Positions 53,601 through 62,487 of a stretch of 64,000 nucleotides of DNA are shown piece after piece. Within the stretch, counting starts at the first letter, position 1. Every line of letters starts with the position of its first letter. The notes beneath the pieces are model-generated. The model saw only the letters and a list, made by a program, of their open reading frames with translations. It ran no database searches and was not told where the DNA came from. The DNA is from CAZFHA01 sp964518595 (GTDB lineage: Bacteria; Bacillota; Clostridia; Saccharofermentanales; Saccharofermentanaceae). The position numbers and the translations under genes are program-made. The stretch lies in the NCBI GenBank assembly GCA_964518595.1, contig CAZFHA010000001.1:1-64000 (forward strand), read 5' to 3'.

Positions 53601-54825
53601 CCAGATTGACGATTTAGGCGGCTACAACGCAACTATTGGCAGTTATCAGGTTATTTTCAGCATAACCACTGATCTACCGGCCACGCGAACAGTAACAGCT
53701 CGGGTTATGGCGGGCACACCACCAGTAATCGAAGCGCCTGCTTTTACAGAAGTAAAAGTCGGAGGAACCTTTGATCCCTTAGCTGGTGTAACCGCAGCCG
53801 ATTCGGAAGATGGTAGCTTAACTGCACGAATTAGTGTTTCAGGAACCGTGAACACAGCCATCGCCGGCATCTACAAACTAGTTTATAGTGTCACGGATGA
53901 TGTAAACAATACTGCTAGCGTTAACCGGATTGTACTGATAAACGATGGTAGTTTTTCCGCAGGAAGTCAGTACATCCTAGAAGCCTTTAGCTTTAGCCGA
54001 AGAGTTTCTGATGTAGATACCACGTCAGCTGGTGTTATAGATGCGGCTCAAGCAGTTGTATATGATAAATCCACGGGAAACATCGTATCCAAAAGTATTT
54101 TAGTCAGCGACTTAGGCGGCTATAGTCCAACTCCCGGCGTATACGTTATTACATTACAAGTCGAGGGAGATCCTTTGGCTGCAAGTAAAATTGAGGCTAC
54201 AGTAATTGCCGGACTGCCACCGGTAATCACTGCTCCATCCTTTACTGAAATAAAATTAGGCGCAAGCTTTGATTCTAAGAAGGATGTAAAAGCTGAGGAT
54301 GCTGAAGAAGGAGATCTCAGTGCCCAGATTAAGGTGACTGGCACTGTCGATTCCACTAAGGCCGACATCTATGTTTTGACCTATAGCGTTACCGATAGTG
54401 ACTTAAATGTAGCCACCTTCGACCGAGTCATTTTAGTTAACGATGGTAGTTTTGCGGCTTCAGACAATTATATTATCAAGGCCGAAGACTTCCGCCTGGG
54501 TAAATCAAAGGCCAATCTGTCTGATAAGGATATGATTGCTCTAGGCAAGGTTACAGTTTACTCCATCATTGATCAAGCCTATGTAGAGAACCCTGAAATC
54601 AAAGTCGACCGCTCCGCCTATCGTACTAGCATAGGTGTATCCGATATTACCTTTAGCTTTAACCCTTCAATTACCGTAAAAGTAACTGTTTACCAAGATT
54701 ATGTTGTTCCTAAAACCGGTATGAAGGAAGATTACACTGCACTAGCCGGAAGTATCTTACTACTCATGGCTGCGGTAGCTACTCTAGGGGTTCGACAAAG
54801 ACGCGAAAAAAGTGCGAAGGAATAA
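50623..54825 (+). CDS. LPXTG-type repeat surface protein
   Basis: A 1400-residue protein. A signal peptide (about 1-35, ending PPVKAA) leads into a roughly 400-residue beta-helix-like domain (pectate-lyase-type adhesin, with FHLKNVEVSKL). A Big_2-type Ig domain starts near 450, then five repeats of about 165 residues from 532. Each repeat begins with a DUF5011/HYR-like Ig unit. The C-terminus has VPKTG at 1362-1366, a hydrophobic stretch and a basic end, so sortase should anchor it to the wall. I start at GTG 50623 because GGAGGG fits it. No sortase gene is in the window. An adhesin role is likely. Confidence 0.85.
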   Translation: MSKIRNHTRTILFIAFVVLLLACALFFARPPVKAAGDQFTLGPIPTVNHEVAFDGTSTSNVTTAAEFITAYSNPAISRIILDSDISFTNAEAFSVYSATLDHDLLIEGNGNLISFDGFSGFSAFFNVSTLSAAPRTFHLKNVEVSKLTSANLDIFVNGGNAQWDYIFDDLTIDAGVKFAFIMVNATNVDLFFRNSVSAHMYDQNFAKGIGHAIFESNSQVTIGKPADGFAVFWDDSLPYDSVAYFADNSAVDIEGSNGYPVFYPWYRLDAYPNSNVYMHKVLDGEGVMDAFGVNQVIRIDRDATFNLTNSSGPAYYDQGQAVSILSNPGANIHLIGNYAAAGGAIVYANGSSQMILNSPDYYDLRNNSNAFAALRNSSLNSTSEMFQIVDTNLAAWTLASNLAGIPTAPSPFLNVSLSTNNAGLLGSSSPILDTMAGGWNTANYARISYATVPVLTVSDKTTMIGTSVSLGATATPATATLTYTSLDPTIATVDASGNVTGLTVGTARITVTATSIENVPVSQTVNVVITPNTPPTITHPGFTEISLGTSFDPLVGVTANDAEDGSLTSEVSVSSGSVDINTAGIYVLTYSVTDSDSNTTTSNRTILVNDGTFTAGTTYIMRAQNFSLRVGEVSTTTPAIVSRSQATVYSKTTGLVDATAVQVDNLGGYTQTAGTYNIVLSVTGDSGASRTVTATVVTGSLPTISGATFAEVALNGSFDPRSGVTASDTEDGDLTLAIDITGSVNTATAGIYVLTYSVEDSDLNTVTQTRTVLVNDGTFTAGSTYILKASDFTLRVSQVNTGAAAIIGASAAKTYSIATGAEVTPGIIIDNLGGYTAAVGAYNITMSVTGDSSASRTIAATVVAGNTPNLTVPGFTEIAVDASFDPRSGATASDIEDGNITANITIAGTVDTAMGGIYKLTYSITDSDFNSASIDRIILVNDGTFAAGNLFILKATNFATIVDYVDTSDAAVKTAAQIQVFDKATGLPTAEAVQIDDLGGYNATIGSYQVIFSITTDLPATRTVTARVMAGTPPVIEAPAFTEVKVGGTFDPLAGVTAADSEDGSLTARISVSGTVNTAIAGIYKLVYSVTDDVNNTASVNRIVLINDGSFSAGSQYILEAFSFSRRVSDVDTTSAGVIDAAQAVVYDKSTGNIVSKSILVSDLGGYSPTPGVYVITLQVEGDPLAASKIEATVIAGLPPVITAPSFTEIKLGASFDSKKDVKAEDAEEGDLSAQIKVTGTVDSTKADIYVLTYSVTDSDLNVATFDRVILVNDGSFAASDNYIIKAEDFRLGKSKANLSDKDMIALGKVTVYSIIDQAYVENPEIKVDRSAYRTSIGVSDITFSFNPSITVKVTVYQDYVVPKTGMKEDYTALAGSILLLMAAVATLGVRQRREKSAKE
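52219..54700 (+). repeat. Five tandem repeats of about 500 bp in the surface protein gene
   Basis: Repeat units begin near 52219, 52723, 53221, 53719 and 54211, spaced 492 to 504 bases. Each encodes a PP.I..P.FTE opening, FDP...GV.A.D.EDG, a V.T...GIY.LTYSVTDSD segment, LVNDGTF.AG..YI and a LGGY...G.Y closing part. The fifth unit is the most diverged. The DNA identity between units is moderate, so they are old and not a recent expansion. Confidence 0.85.
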
Positions 54826-54859
54826 GGAAAAAACTAATATAAAAAGATAAATCGAGACG

Positions 54860-54890
54860 AAAACTGCCGGCAAAACCGGCAGTTTTTATT
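54860..54890 (+). terminator. Terminator of the surface protein gene
   Basis: AAAACTGCCGG (54860-54870) and CCGGCAGTTTT (54876-54886) form a perfect 11-bp stem with a 5-base loop, and T residues follow. It is 35 bases after the stop codon. Confidence 0.9.
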
Positions 54891-55006
54891 TGTCAGAAAC
54901 AACTTGGCTCGTACCCTAAAAAAGGTCTGACCTCGGCCATCTCATTGCAAAACACCCTTGTTTTGCTCGTTAAAACTATTCCTAACCGTTTATTTATTTT
55001 CGCCTC

Positions 55007-56011
55007 TTAGTCAGCTTTACGTTTTTTAAGGTAGTCTACAAATACGGCAATTAGAATAACAACACCTTTGACAATGTACTGCCAAAAAGAGTTTACGTTC
55101 AGTAGATTGAGACCATTATTAAGTACGCCGATTACCAATCCACCAATGATAGTACCGCCGATTTTCCCGATTCCCCCGCTCATACTAGTTCCACCCAGAA
55201 CAACCGCAGCGATGGCATCCATCTCAGCACCCTCTCCGGCAGTAGGCTGACCGGAAAACATCCGTGAAGCTAGTACTATACCGGCAAATCCGGCTAACAA
55301 ACCAGAAAAGGCATAGGCAAACATAAGTATGCGACTACTTTTTATTCCGGAAAATTTGGCTGCCAGACTATTACCGCCCACAGCGTAAATGTGTCTGCCT
55401 AGTTTGCTCCTATTCATAATCAAATAGCAAATTATAATAATGACCACAAGATAAATTACAGGAGTGGGTATCCCATTAATATAGCCAGCACCAATAAAAT
55501 TAAAGCTATCGGACATAACCCGAATCGGTTGACCTCCGGTGTAGACATATGCCACCCCTCGGGCAATGTTCATTGTCGCCAAAGTAACAATAAAGGGTGG
55601 AATCGTAGTCTTGGCGATAACGGTACCATTAAATAATCCCACTAGGATTCCCGCTGCGAGTCCCGCTGCAATAGCTAAAGGCACAGGTGCGCCACTAAAA
55701 GCAATCAATCCACCGGTTAGAACACCAGATAGAGCAATAATTGAGCCCACTGACAAGTCAATTCCACCAAGGATGATAATAATTGTCATGGGCAGTGCCA
55801 GGTATAGGTTAGTGGAGAGTTGGCGTAAAACATTGAGTAAATTTTTGGGGGTAAGAAACACCGGTTTTAGAATCGTTAACAAAATACAGAGAAAGGTCAA
55901 ACCCAGCAATATGCCAAGGTTTTCTTTAAAATATCTGCCCAAAGAGTGCAGGAATCGGCTACTTCTAGTTTGGGAATGGGATAAGACTTTATTCTGACCT
56001 GAATCAGTCAT
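55007..56011 (-). CDS. Sugar ABC transporter permease, RbsC type
   Basis: A 334-residue permease with eight to ten membrane segments. It shows the RbsC family pattern, with IIILGGIDLSVGSIIALSGV, GLFNGTVIAKTTIPPFIVTL, YAVGGNSLAAKFSGI and AVVLGGTSMSGGIGKIGGT. It is the last gene of the ABC operon, after the binding protein and ATPase. The family imports ribose, xylose, galactose or related sugars; substrate is not readable here. Confidence 0.93.
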   Translation of the reverse strand: MTDSGQNKVLSHSQTRSSRFLHSLGRYFKENLGILLGLTFLCILLTILKPVFLTPKNLLNVLRQLSTNLYLALPMTIIIILGGIDLSVGSIIALSGVLTGGLIAFSGAPVPLAIAAGLAAGILVGLFNGTVIAKTTIPPFIVTLATMNIARGVAYVYTGGQPIRVMSDSFNFIGAGYINGIPTPVIYLVVIIIICYLIMNRSKLGRHIYAVGGNSLAAKFSGIKSSRILMFAYAFSGLLAGFAGIVLASRMFSGQPTAGEGAEMDAIAAVVLGGTSMSGGIGKIGGTIIGGLVIGVLNNGLNLLNVNSFWQYIVKGVVILIAVFVDYLKKRKAD

Positions 56012-56048
56012 AATAGACCTCCATAATATATAAGATAGGCAGTTAGCA

Positions 56049-57578
56049 TTACACCTGCTGTGCGGTAGCCAGATGCATAATTTTTTCCTGACTTAGATCT
56101 TGACGCTCTAAGATACCAGCTACTCTACCGCTATTCATTACGACTACCCGATCGCTCATACCAATGATTTCCGGAAGTTCCGAGGAAACCATGATAATCG
56201 AGACACCTTCTTGGGCTAAGCGGTTCATGATGGTGTATATTTCTGCCTTAGCACCCACATCCACCCCTCGGGTAGGCTCGTCTAAAATGAGAATCTGTGG
56301 TTTGGTAGCCAGCCAGCGACCAATAACGGCTTTTTGTTGGTTGCCTCCACTCAGATAGGCAATGGTTTGGGCTAAACTTGGTGTTTTAATGGACATGTCA
56401 CTTACATACTGTAAGGCAATCGCTTCTTCCTTCTTATGATCTACTAAGATACCTTTCATAAAATTTTTAAGTACCTTGATAGTCATATTAAAGGCAACAC
56501 TTTGTTTCAAAAACAAGGCTTCCTCCTTCCGACTCTCCGGAACCAAGGCGATGCCTAAGGCCATAGCATCACCGGAAGAGTGAATCTGCACCACTTCTTG
56601 GTTTCTTTTAATCAGTCCCTGTTCAAAGGGATCAATGCCAAAAATACAGCGCATAAGTTCACTGCGCCCAGCCCCCACCAATCCAGCAAAACCAAGGATC
56701 TCACCTTTACGCAGTTGAAAGCTAATATTTTTCAAAAGCTTTTTAGCGGAAAGATTTTCCACCGATAAGATAATACTGTCCTCCGCCGAATAATTTCTGA
56801 CATAGTAATTTTTTAATTCCCGCCCCACCATCATAGTAATCAGTTGATCATTACTGGTGTCTTTGGTAATACAGGTACCAACATATTCGCCGTCACGCAG
56901 TACGGTTACCCGATCAGAAATTGCATTAAGCTCTGCCATACGGTGAGAAATATAGATAATGCCCACACCTTGAGCCTTAAGCTTAGCAATGGTAGCAAAC
57001 AATGACTCCACTTCTTTATCGGACAAAGAAGAGGTGGGCTCATCCATTACGATAATCTTAGCGTTAACACTTACAGCCTTAATAATTTCAATCATTTGCT
57101 GGTGAGCGGTAGTGAGACTACCTAGCCTTGTGGTAGGCAGCAGCTCTAATTCATATTCAGCCAAAAGCTCCGCCGCTAACCGGTTCATCTTTTGGTAATC
57201 CACTAGGCCAAGCTTATTGACCGGTTCCCGACCAAGAAATATATTTTCAGCGATAGTCATGTAAGGCACCAGAACTAGTTCTTGATGAATGATGCTAATA
57301 CCTAGGGCTTTGGCATCACTGACACTTTGAATTTGAGCGGCCTTGCCCTGGATTTGGATTTCACCTTTATCAATGGAATAAATACCGCCTAAAAGCTTAA
57401 TTAAGGTGGATTTCCCTGCACCATTCTCGCCCAACAAAGCATGAACTTCTCCTGAGCACAAAGTAAAATTAACATTTTTTAAGGCATAGACACCGGGAAA
57501 TTGTTTGTGTATGTTTGTCATCTGAAGAAGTATTTTTTCCTCCAATGAATGCACCCACTTTCTTATGATTAGCTTCAT
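56049..57578 (-). CDS. Sugar ABC transporter ATPase, RbsA type
   Basis: A 509-residue protein with two fused nucleotide-binding domains. The first has Walker A GENGAGKSTLIK, signature LTTAHQQMIEI and Walker B IIVMDEPTSSLSDKEV. The second has a degenerate Walker A (GLVGAGRSELMR), signature YLSGGNQQKAV and Walker B ILILDEPTRGVD, as normal in this family. The real start is uncertain: ATG 57578, or an internal TTG before EEKILLQM, since typical relatives begin near that point. An upstream hairpin covers the GGAGGG ribosome binding site. It powers the RbsC-type permease. Confidence 0.9.
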   Translation of the reverse strand: MKLIIRKWVHSLEEKILLQMTNIHKQFPGVYALKNVNFTLCSGEVHALLGENGAGKSTLIKLLGGIYSIDKGEIQIQGKAAQIQSVSDAKALGISIIHQELVLVPYMTIAENIFLGREPVNKLGLVDYQKMNRLAAELLAEYELELLPTTRLGSLTTAHQQMIEIIKAVSVNAKIIVMDEPTSSLSDKEVESLFATIAKLKAQGVGIIYISHRMAELNAISDRVTVLRDGEYVGTCITKDTSNDQLITMMVGRELKNYYVRNYSAEDSIILSVENLSAKKLLKNISFQLRKGEILGFAGLVGAGRSELMRCIFGIDPFEQGLIKRNQEVVQIHSSGDAMALGIALVPESRKEEALFLKQSVAFNMTIKVLKNFMKGILVDHKKEEAIALQYVSDMSIKTPSLAQTIAYLSGGNQQKAVIGRWLATKPQILILDEPTRGVDVGAKAEIYTIMNRLAQEGVSIIMVSSELPEIIGMSDRVVVMNSGRVAGILERQDLSQEKIMHLATAQQV

Positions 57579-57583
57579 CTAAA

Positions 57584-57622
57584 ATGAGCCTTCCCTCCAC
57601 CAGTCTGTTGGGAAAGGCTCAT
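57584..57622 (-). promoter_or_regulatory. Hairpin covering the ribosome binding site of the ATPase gene
   Basis: On the minus strand ATGAGCCTTTCCC (plus 57610-57622) pairs with GGGAAGGCTCAT (plus 57584-57595) with one bulged base, and the 3' arm and loop contain GGAGGGAAGG, the likely Shine-Dalgarno sequence of the ATPase gene. A short TTTT follows. It could lower translation or transcription after the binding protein gene, which needs higher output. Confidence 0.55.
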
Positions 57623-57676
57623 CTGTAGATCACCTTTATCTAAGGACGCAATAATTTTAGCTTGGCATAGTAAGAT

Positions 57677-58678
57677 TTACTGCCAACCCTCTGTGCCAAA
57701 TTCAGCCACATTATCCTTGTTGATAAGAAAGGTTTTAACTGGAGTTTTGGCTTCAAATTTTTCTCCATTTAGAATCTTATAGGCAACTTCCACGGAAGTC
57801 GCACCGATAGAGATTGGTGATTGTGCTCCCGTTCCGGCAAATTGACCGCCACTGGCAATCTCAGCCTTAGCTTCCGGCGAACCATCTACCCCATAGATCA
57901 AAATATCTGTCAAATTAGCAGCCTTACAAGCAGCTAAGGCTCCCAGTGCTGTAGGATCATTTCCACCCATAATGGCAATTACATCAGGATTGGCCTGCAG
58001 AATATCCTCTGTAATCTTAAGGGAAGTCTGTAGATCGCCTTTGGCGTCCTGCTGAGCAACGATTTCAAATTTAGCATCTTTGATCGCTTCCATAAATCCA
58101 GCGATTCTGTCATTGATGGAATTCATCGTAGGCGAATCCAAAACTACAATTTTTCCACCCTCGGGGAATTTTTTCACCAAGTCTTCACCACAAACAAAAC
58201 CAGCATTTTTGTTATCTGAGCCTACATAGGCCGTCACAAAATCCATGTCTTTTACTTCTGTATCGAAGTTAATAATCGGAATGTTGGCAGCCTTTAAGGA
58301 CTCAAGAGCAGGTCTGATCCCTTCCCAGTCAACCGGATTCAAGAAAATGCCGTCAATCCCCTGAGTAATCATATCCTCGATTTGATTGATCTGCTTGGTC
58401 ACATCCATAGCCGGGTCAGTAGTAATCAATACATCACCATTCGCTTCAACCTTCTCACGGATAGTTTTTTCCAGCACAATAAAGAACGGGTTATTCATGG
58501 TCATGCAAGTATAACCAAATGTGCGCTTCTCTCCCGAGCCGGATTTGGCCTCAGTAGCTGCCCCCTTGGAATTGTCGGCCTTGGTGGTAGCTTGCGCCCC
58601 ACTGTCGGTAGATGTAGTGCAGGCAGCCATGGATAGAATAAAAACAGTACTCATAACAAAGGCTAATAGTTTTTTCAT
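57677..58678 (-). CDS. Sugar-binding lipoprotein, RbsB type
   Basis: A 333-residue substrate-binding protein. The signal peptide ends in a lipobox (LSMAAC), followed by a Ser/Thr/Ala/Gly-rich linker. The mature protein has the two-lobed RbsB plan: YTCMTMNNPFFIVLEKTIRE, DMITQGIDGIFLNPVDWEGI, NIPIINFDTEV, VTAYVGSDNKNAG and AIMGGNDPTALGALAA. The ATG at 58678 has AAGGAGG; the 16-residue longer frame is rejected. It is encoded before the ATPase and permease, and after the sensor genes. Confidence 0.92.
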   Translation of the reverse strand: MKKLLAFVMSTVFILSMAACTTSTDSGAQATTKADNSKGAATEAKSGSGEKRTFGYTCMTMNNPFFIVLEKTIREKVEANGDVLITTDPAMDVTKQINQIEDMITQGIDGIFLNPVDWEGIRPALESLKAANIPIINFDTEVKDMDFVTAYVGSDNKNAGFVCGEDLVKKFPEGGKIVVLDSPTMNSINDRIAGFMEAIKDAKFEIVAQQDAKGDLQTSLKITEDILQANPDVIAIMGGNDPTALGALAACKAANLTDILIYGVDGSPEAKAEIASGGQFAGTGAQSPISIGATSVEVAYKILNGEKFEAKTPVKTFLINKDNVAEFGTEGWQ

Positions 58679-58848
58679 TCCTTTTCCTCCTTGTTTAGGG
58701 CTTACGTTATAGCCCATAGAGCTCAAGCCCAGGTATTATTCTCCTCTGTATTATGGAATAAGATTTTCTAAAATATGATTGTCTTGTGTCACCAATCTTA
58801 TATGACAAATATCACCGACTACGATGACATTTGGCCAAGGATTTCAGA

Positions 58849-60183
58849 TCAGGACTGATGCATCAGCTTGTTCAGCTCTTTTTTCAAAATGCTCAGCTCA
58901 GAAGAAGATTCTTTATTCTGAGCAATAATCTGAAACAACTTCTGATCCATTAAGGATTTGAGTCGAGCGTAGCTCTTAAAATGAGGATCAAAATAGGAAT
59001 GCTCAATCACCTCTTCCAGAAATTGAGCTCCAACGATGCGATTACCGGTTACCTCCGGATTATCCGAGACATAGATTTCTTCCACAACCGGTCTAAGCAC
59101 AGGTAAAGCATAGGTATCTTCCCAAACTTTATGCTGTACGTTGTAATCCGTAGTTAGAAACTTAATAAACTCAAAGGCCCATTTTTTGTTGTTGGAACGG
59201 GAACTCATCCCCAGTTGGAGAGAATAGAGCTTGGAGGAACTATTCCCTCGGGGGCCAACGGGGTAGGGCAAGGCTTCCCATTCAAAGTTTTCGTACTTTA
59301 GGATTCTGTATGGATAGGTGGCATAGGCACGGTATTCCGGCAAAGTAAAAGTTTTAAAGGCTATTTTCCCTTTATCGAACAGAGTAGAAGCCGGATTAGT
59401 TCCCTGATTTAAGCTGTACATTTTTTTCATAAAGTCAATGGTTTCAATCATGGGTTCGTCTTTGAAGGCAATCGCCCCCCCATCACTGGGGAACAGCGCT
59501 GAATCATTGGTGTAAAAAGCTTTCTCCCAATCATAGTCGAAAACCCCAAACTGATCCAACTGGTTATCGCCATCTGTATCTCGGGTCAAAGCCTTGCAGA
59601 TCTGATAAAAATCTTCCCACGTCCAGTGGTTAGGGTCGATTGATACATTATTGTCTTGAAGCAGGGTCTTATTAACCACTAAGAAGGTAGGGGCAATCTG
59701 AAAGGGTAAAGCATATTGTTCATGGTTGTATTGTCCCGACTCCAAGGCCTTTTGGTAGAAATCTCCATAGCTAAAATCCGCCGATTGTGCCATGTAAGGC
59801 GATAAATTTTCCAATAGGCCAATAGCCGCATAGGTGCTCAGATCCTCTTCCAGCACCAGAAAAACATCTGCCTCTTCCCCTAGCAGCACTTTCTCGGCTA
59901 ACCATTCAGAATAACTCTGAATCATTATGCCACTCCGAAGCTTAATCTTAATATTCTGCTCGGCATACTTTGCCTCAAACAAAGCAATCGCTTGATCATA
60001 AATCTCATAAGCATACTTCTGGGGCACACCCCAAGTATTCCCAGAATATACCGCCAATTCAATAGTAATGCCTGTATCTTTACTCTGCCCCACCTGAAGG
60101 GGAGCGAAAAGATTAATAACAAACCAGCCTCCTATCAGCAGCAAAAGAAGGCCTATCATTCTAAATAATTTATTCTTCCCCAC
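58849..60183 (-). CDS. Membrane-anchored solute-binding protein, likely sensor component
   Basis: A 444-residue family 1 extracellular solute-binding protein. The N-terminal hydrophobic stretch (MIGLLLLLIGGWFVINLF) lacks a lipobox Cys and a clear cleavage site, so it may stay anchored in the membrane. Family motifs include SEWLAEKVLLGEEADVF, GDFYQKALESGQ, YALPFQIAPTFLVVNKTLL, and DTDGDNQLDQFG. It lies 64 bases after the response regulator gene and has no permeases of its own type nearby. It probably presents sugar occupancy to the histidine kinase and does not transport. Confidence 0.8.
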   Translation of the reverse strand: MGKNKLFRMIGLLLLLIGGWFVINLFAPLQVGQSKDTGITIELAVYSGNTWGVPQKYAYEIYDQAIALFEAKYAEQNIKIKLRSGIMIQSYSEWLAEKVLLGEEADVFLVLEEDLSTYAAIGLLENLSPYMAQSADFSYGDFYQKALESGQYNHEQYALPFQIAPTFLVVNKTLLQDNNVSIDPNHWTWEDFYQICKALTRDTDGDNQLDQFGVFDYDWEKAFYTNDSALFPSDGGAIAFKDEPMIETIDFMKKMYSLNQGTNPASTLFDKGKIAFKTFTLPEYRAYATYPYRILKYENFEWEALPYPVGPRGNSSSKLYSLQLGMSSRSNNKKWAFEFIKFLTTDYNVQHKVWEDTYALPVLRPVVEEIYVSDNPEVTGNRIVGAQFLEEVIEHSYFDPHFKSYARLKSLMDQKLFQIIAQNKESSSELSILKKELNKLMHQS

Positions 60184-60247
60184 AATCCCATCCTCGTCAG
60201 CAAATTTTATTGGGCAGAATTACGACTCTCCAAAGTCAGCTTCAGCT

Positions 60248-60922
60248 TTACCGCTCCTCAAGATTCTTTAACAGCAGCCCCGATTGGATAGCAAAAATTG
60301 CAATTTGCGTGCGATCTCGTAAATCCAGTTTTTTCAAAATACTACTGATATAATTACGCACAGTCCCTTCGGTAAAATGCAAGGTCTGGGTAATCTCCTT
60401 GTTGGATAAACCCTGTCCGATTTTTTGAATAATCTTGATCTCATTTTTACTAAGCTGCTGCACCCGCTCATCTGCCGTAGCACCTCCGGGCAGAGCTTGG
60501 ACAACTTTTCCTAATAAAGAAAAAACTTTACCGGCAATCTGTGGGTCAACCGAAACCTCATTCTGATAAACGGCCTCCACCGCTGCGGCTAACTGTTTTT
60601 TAGAGATTCCTTTAAGCAAAAAGCCATCCACTCCACTCTTTAAGGCATCGTAGATATACTCGTTATCATCAAAGGTCGTCAAAATAATAATCTTGATTTG
60701 GGGTGAGCAAGCCTTAATAATGCGCACACACTCAATCCCGTCAATCCCCGGCATACGAATATCCATCAGGATCACATCCGGCAGCAGCTCCCGGGTCAAA
60801 GCGATCGCCTGATTGCCTGACTCAGCCAAACCCACCACTTCAATTCCCGTCTCCATCCCTAGAATCAAAGCAATGCTCTCTCTGAAAAGTTCCTGATCGT
60901 CTACAACTAATACTCTAATCAT
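60248..60922 (-). CDS. NarL/LuxR-type response regulator
   Basis: A 224-residue regulator with a receiver domain (VVDDQELFRESIALIL, phosphoacceptor Asp in LLPDVILMDIRMPG, Lys in GFLLKGISK) and a C-terminal LuxR-type helix-turn-helix (LSKNEIKIIQKIGQGLSNKE). The ATG at 60922 has GGGGGAAGG and overlaps the kinase stop by 8 bases, so translation is likely coupled. It probably activates the downstream solute-binding protein and RbsABC-type genes. Confidence 0.92.
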   Translation of the reverse strand: MIRVLVVDDQELFRESIALILGMETGIEVVGLAESGNQAIALTRELLPDVILMDIRMPGIDGIECVRIIKACSPQIKIIILTTFDDNEYIYDALKSGVDGFLLKGISKKQLAAAVEAVYQNEVSVDPQIAGKVFSLLGKVVQALPGGATADERVQQLSKNEIKIIQKIGQGLSNKEITQTLHFTEGTVRNYISSILKKLDLRDRTQIAIFAIQSGLLLKNLEER

Positions 60923-62291
60923 AAGCCTTCCCCCATCGTATTGGAATAAAAACCACTGTCTCAAAGCCTTCTCCTAGTTGACTAGTAAAATTAATACTGC
61001 CTCCTAGAAGCTGAATCCGTTCCTCCATATGTGTAAGTCCAAAACCTTTCTTCCTATGATAACAGCCCTGTCCATTATCCCTAATGACCAGCCTGATTTC
61101 CTGATAGCCAAAGGAAATTTTCACCCAAATTGCCTTTGCGCCACTGTGGCGCAAGGAATTGGTGAGGCTCTCCTGAATAACCCGATAAATCGTCTGCTCT
61201 TCATCATCCTGTAACTTCAAAACCTCCCCCTCAACCCTAAGGGAAATCTTCGTGTCTGAAAGTTGGTTCAATTCCCGAATTAAGGCTTCCACTGCCGGGA
61301 TCATATTATATTTCTCAATAGCATCAATCTTTAATTCCCGAACGGAGCGACGCACATCTACCAGCCCCTTTAGAGCCACCGATCGAATCTTCTCCATCTG
61401 CCCTTTGGCCAGAGGCAAATTCACCTCCACTAATTCCAAGCACGCCTCCACCCCCGTAGCAATATTCGTAAGACTATGCCCCAAAACATCATGAATTTCC
61501 CGCGCCAAACGATTGCGTTCCTTGGTCTTAGCCAAAGCCACCGACTCCTCTGCATAAACTTCCAGCATCTCATTAGCCTGCTTTAATTCGGCTAACTTAT
61601 CTTTAAGCTCATTGTTTACCCAGATATATTCCTTGGTTTCACTGATCTTTTCTTGCACCAGAACCGTGAAAAAAAGGATAACCACAATTAAATTAATGGA
61701 TTCCATAATATTTTTGACAGCATACAAAGTAAAGCGCGTCTGTGCTGGGTAATAATTCAAGTAGGTCTGCAGCGAAACCACCTTGATACCAATGCTTAGC
61801 AAATCATTGTCCATAATGATGTAGGCCACTAAAACCGCTACCAACAACAGCACCTTGGACTTGACCGAGGGAACATATAAAAAGACACTAATAATAAGCA
61901 GCAGAAAAAGACCCCGGTAGCTAAAATTAACCAAATAAGCCAGATAGACACTAACCCCAATATCAACCAAAACCAAGAGCCAAACCAATCCTTGTTTTTT
62001 GGCAGCATAGATCGTTTTCAGTAAATGAGAAATAAACAAACAGCCCAAAAGTAGCAAGGCGTAGACCGGAACTTTCCAAGGCACCAGGGGTAAATATTTA
62101 GCGGACTCCAAAAAAGCCCGCGCCTCAAAATCCCGGCATATCTCCAAAGTAGTCCTATAAATAGTTAAGGTGAGAAAAGCCAAAACCAAAAGATTAATCA
62201 AAAACATCAAAGCAAATAAGAGTTGTAAAATCGCCGCCTTGTTACCATGAATTTTATTCTTAAGGGCAAAGATACGGCTCACAAACTCCAC
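60915..62291 (-). CDS. Multispanning sensor histidine kinase
   Basis: A 458-residue kinase with about seven membrane segments in residues 20-215 and no large external domain. A coiled-coil-like linker leads to the HisKA_3 dimerisation region (AREIHDVLGHSLTNIATGVE, phosphoacceptor His in EIHDVLGH) and an HATPase domain (DNGQGC, KGFGLTHMEERIQLLGG). With the anchored binding protein and NarL-type regulator it should form a three-component sensory system. The start is GTG 62291 or a second GTG three codons later; the ribosome binding site GGAGG is not decisive. Confidence 0.9.
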   Translation of the reverse strand: MEFVSRIFALKNKIHGNKAAILQLLFALMFLINLLVLAFLTLTIYRTTLEICRDFEARAFLESAKYLPLVPWKVPVYALLLLGCLFISHLLKTIYAAKKQGLVWLLVLVDIGVSVYLAYLVNFSYRGLFLLLIISVFLYVPSVKSKVLLLVAVLVAYIIMDNDLLSIGIKVVSLQTYLNYYPAQTRFTLYAVKNIMESINLIVVILFFTVLVQEKISETKEYIWVNNELKDKLAELKQANEMLEVYAEESVALAKTKERNRLAREIHDVLGHSLTNIATGVEACLELVEVNLPLAKGQMEKIRSVALKGLVDVRRSVRELKIDAIEKYNMIPAVEALIRELNQLSDTKISLRVEGEVLKLQDDEEQTIYRVIQESLTNSLRHSGAKAIWVKISFGYQEIRLVIRDNGQGCYHRKKGFGLTHMEERIQLLGGSINFTSQLGEGFETVVFIPIRWGKAYD

Positions 62292-62487
62292 CTGCCTCCA
62301 AGTTCAAAAAATCAGTCCCCAACACTTTGTTCTATCAACTGAAGGCTCTCCTGTAGAATCTTTTGGCGATAAAATGCGATTCAGAGGAGGAAAAAGCCTT
62401 CTGCTTTGGAGTATAGCACAAAAAAGCTGGTTCAGATGGATTTGTTGGAGGGAGGACATCTTCAATTTCTTTTCCCCTAGAAAGGAT

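Noticed and set aside
52068..54368. Four antisense frames of 74 to 99 codons at regular spacing in the surface protein gene
   Set aside because: Their regular spacing results from the repeats of the coding strand, not from separate genes.
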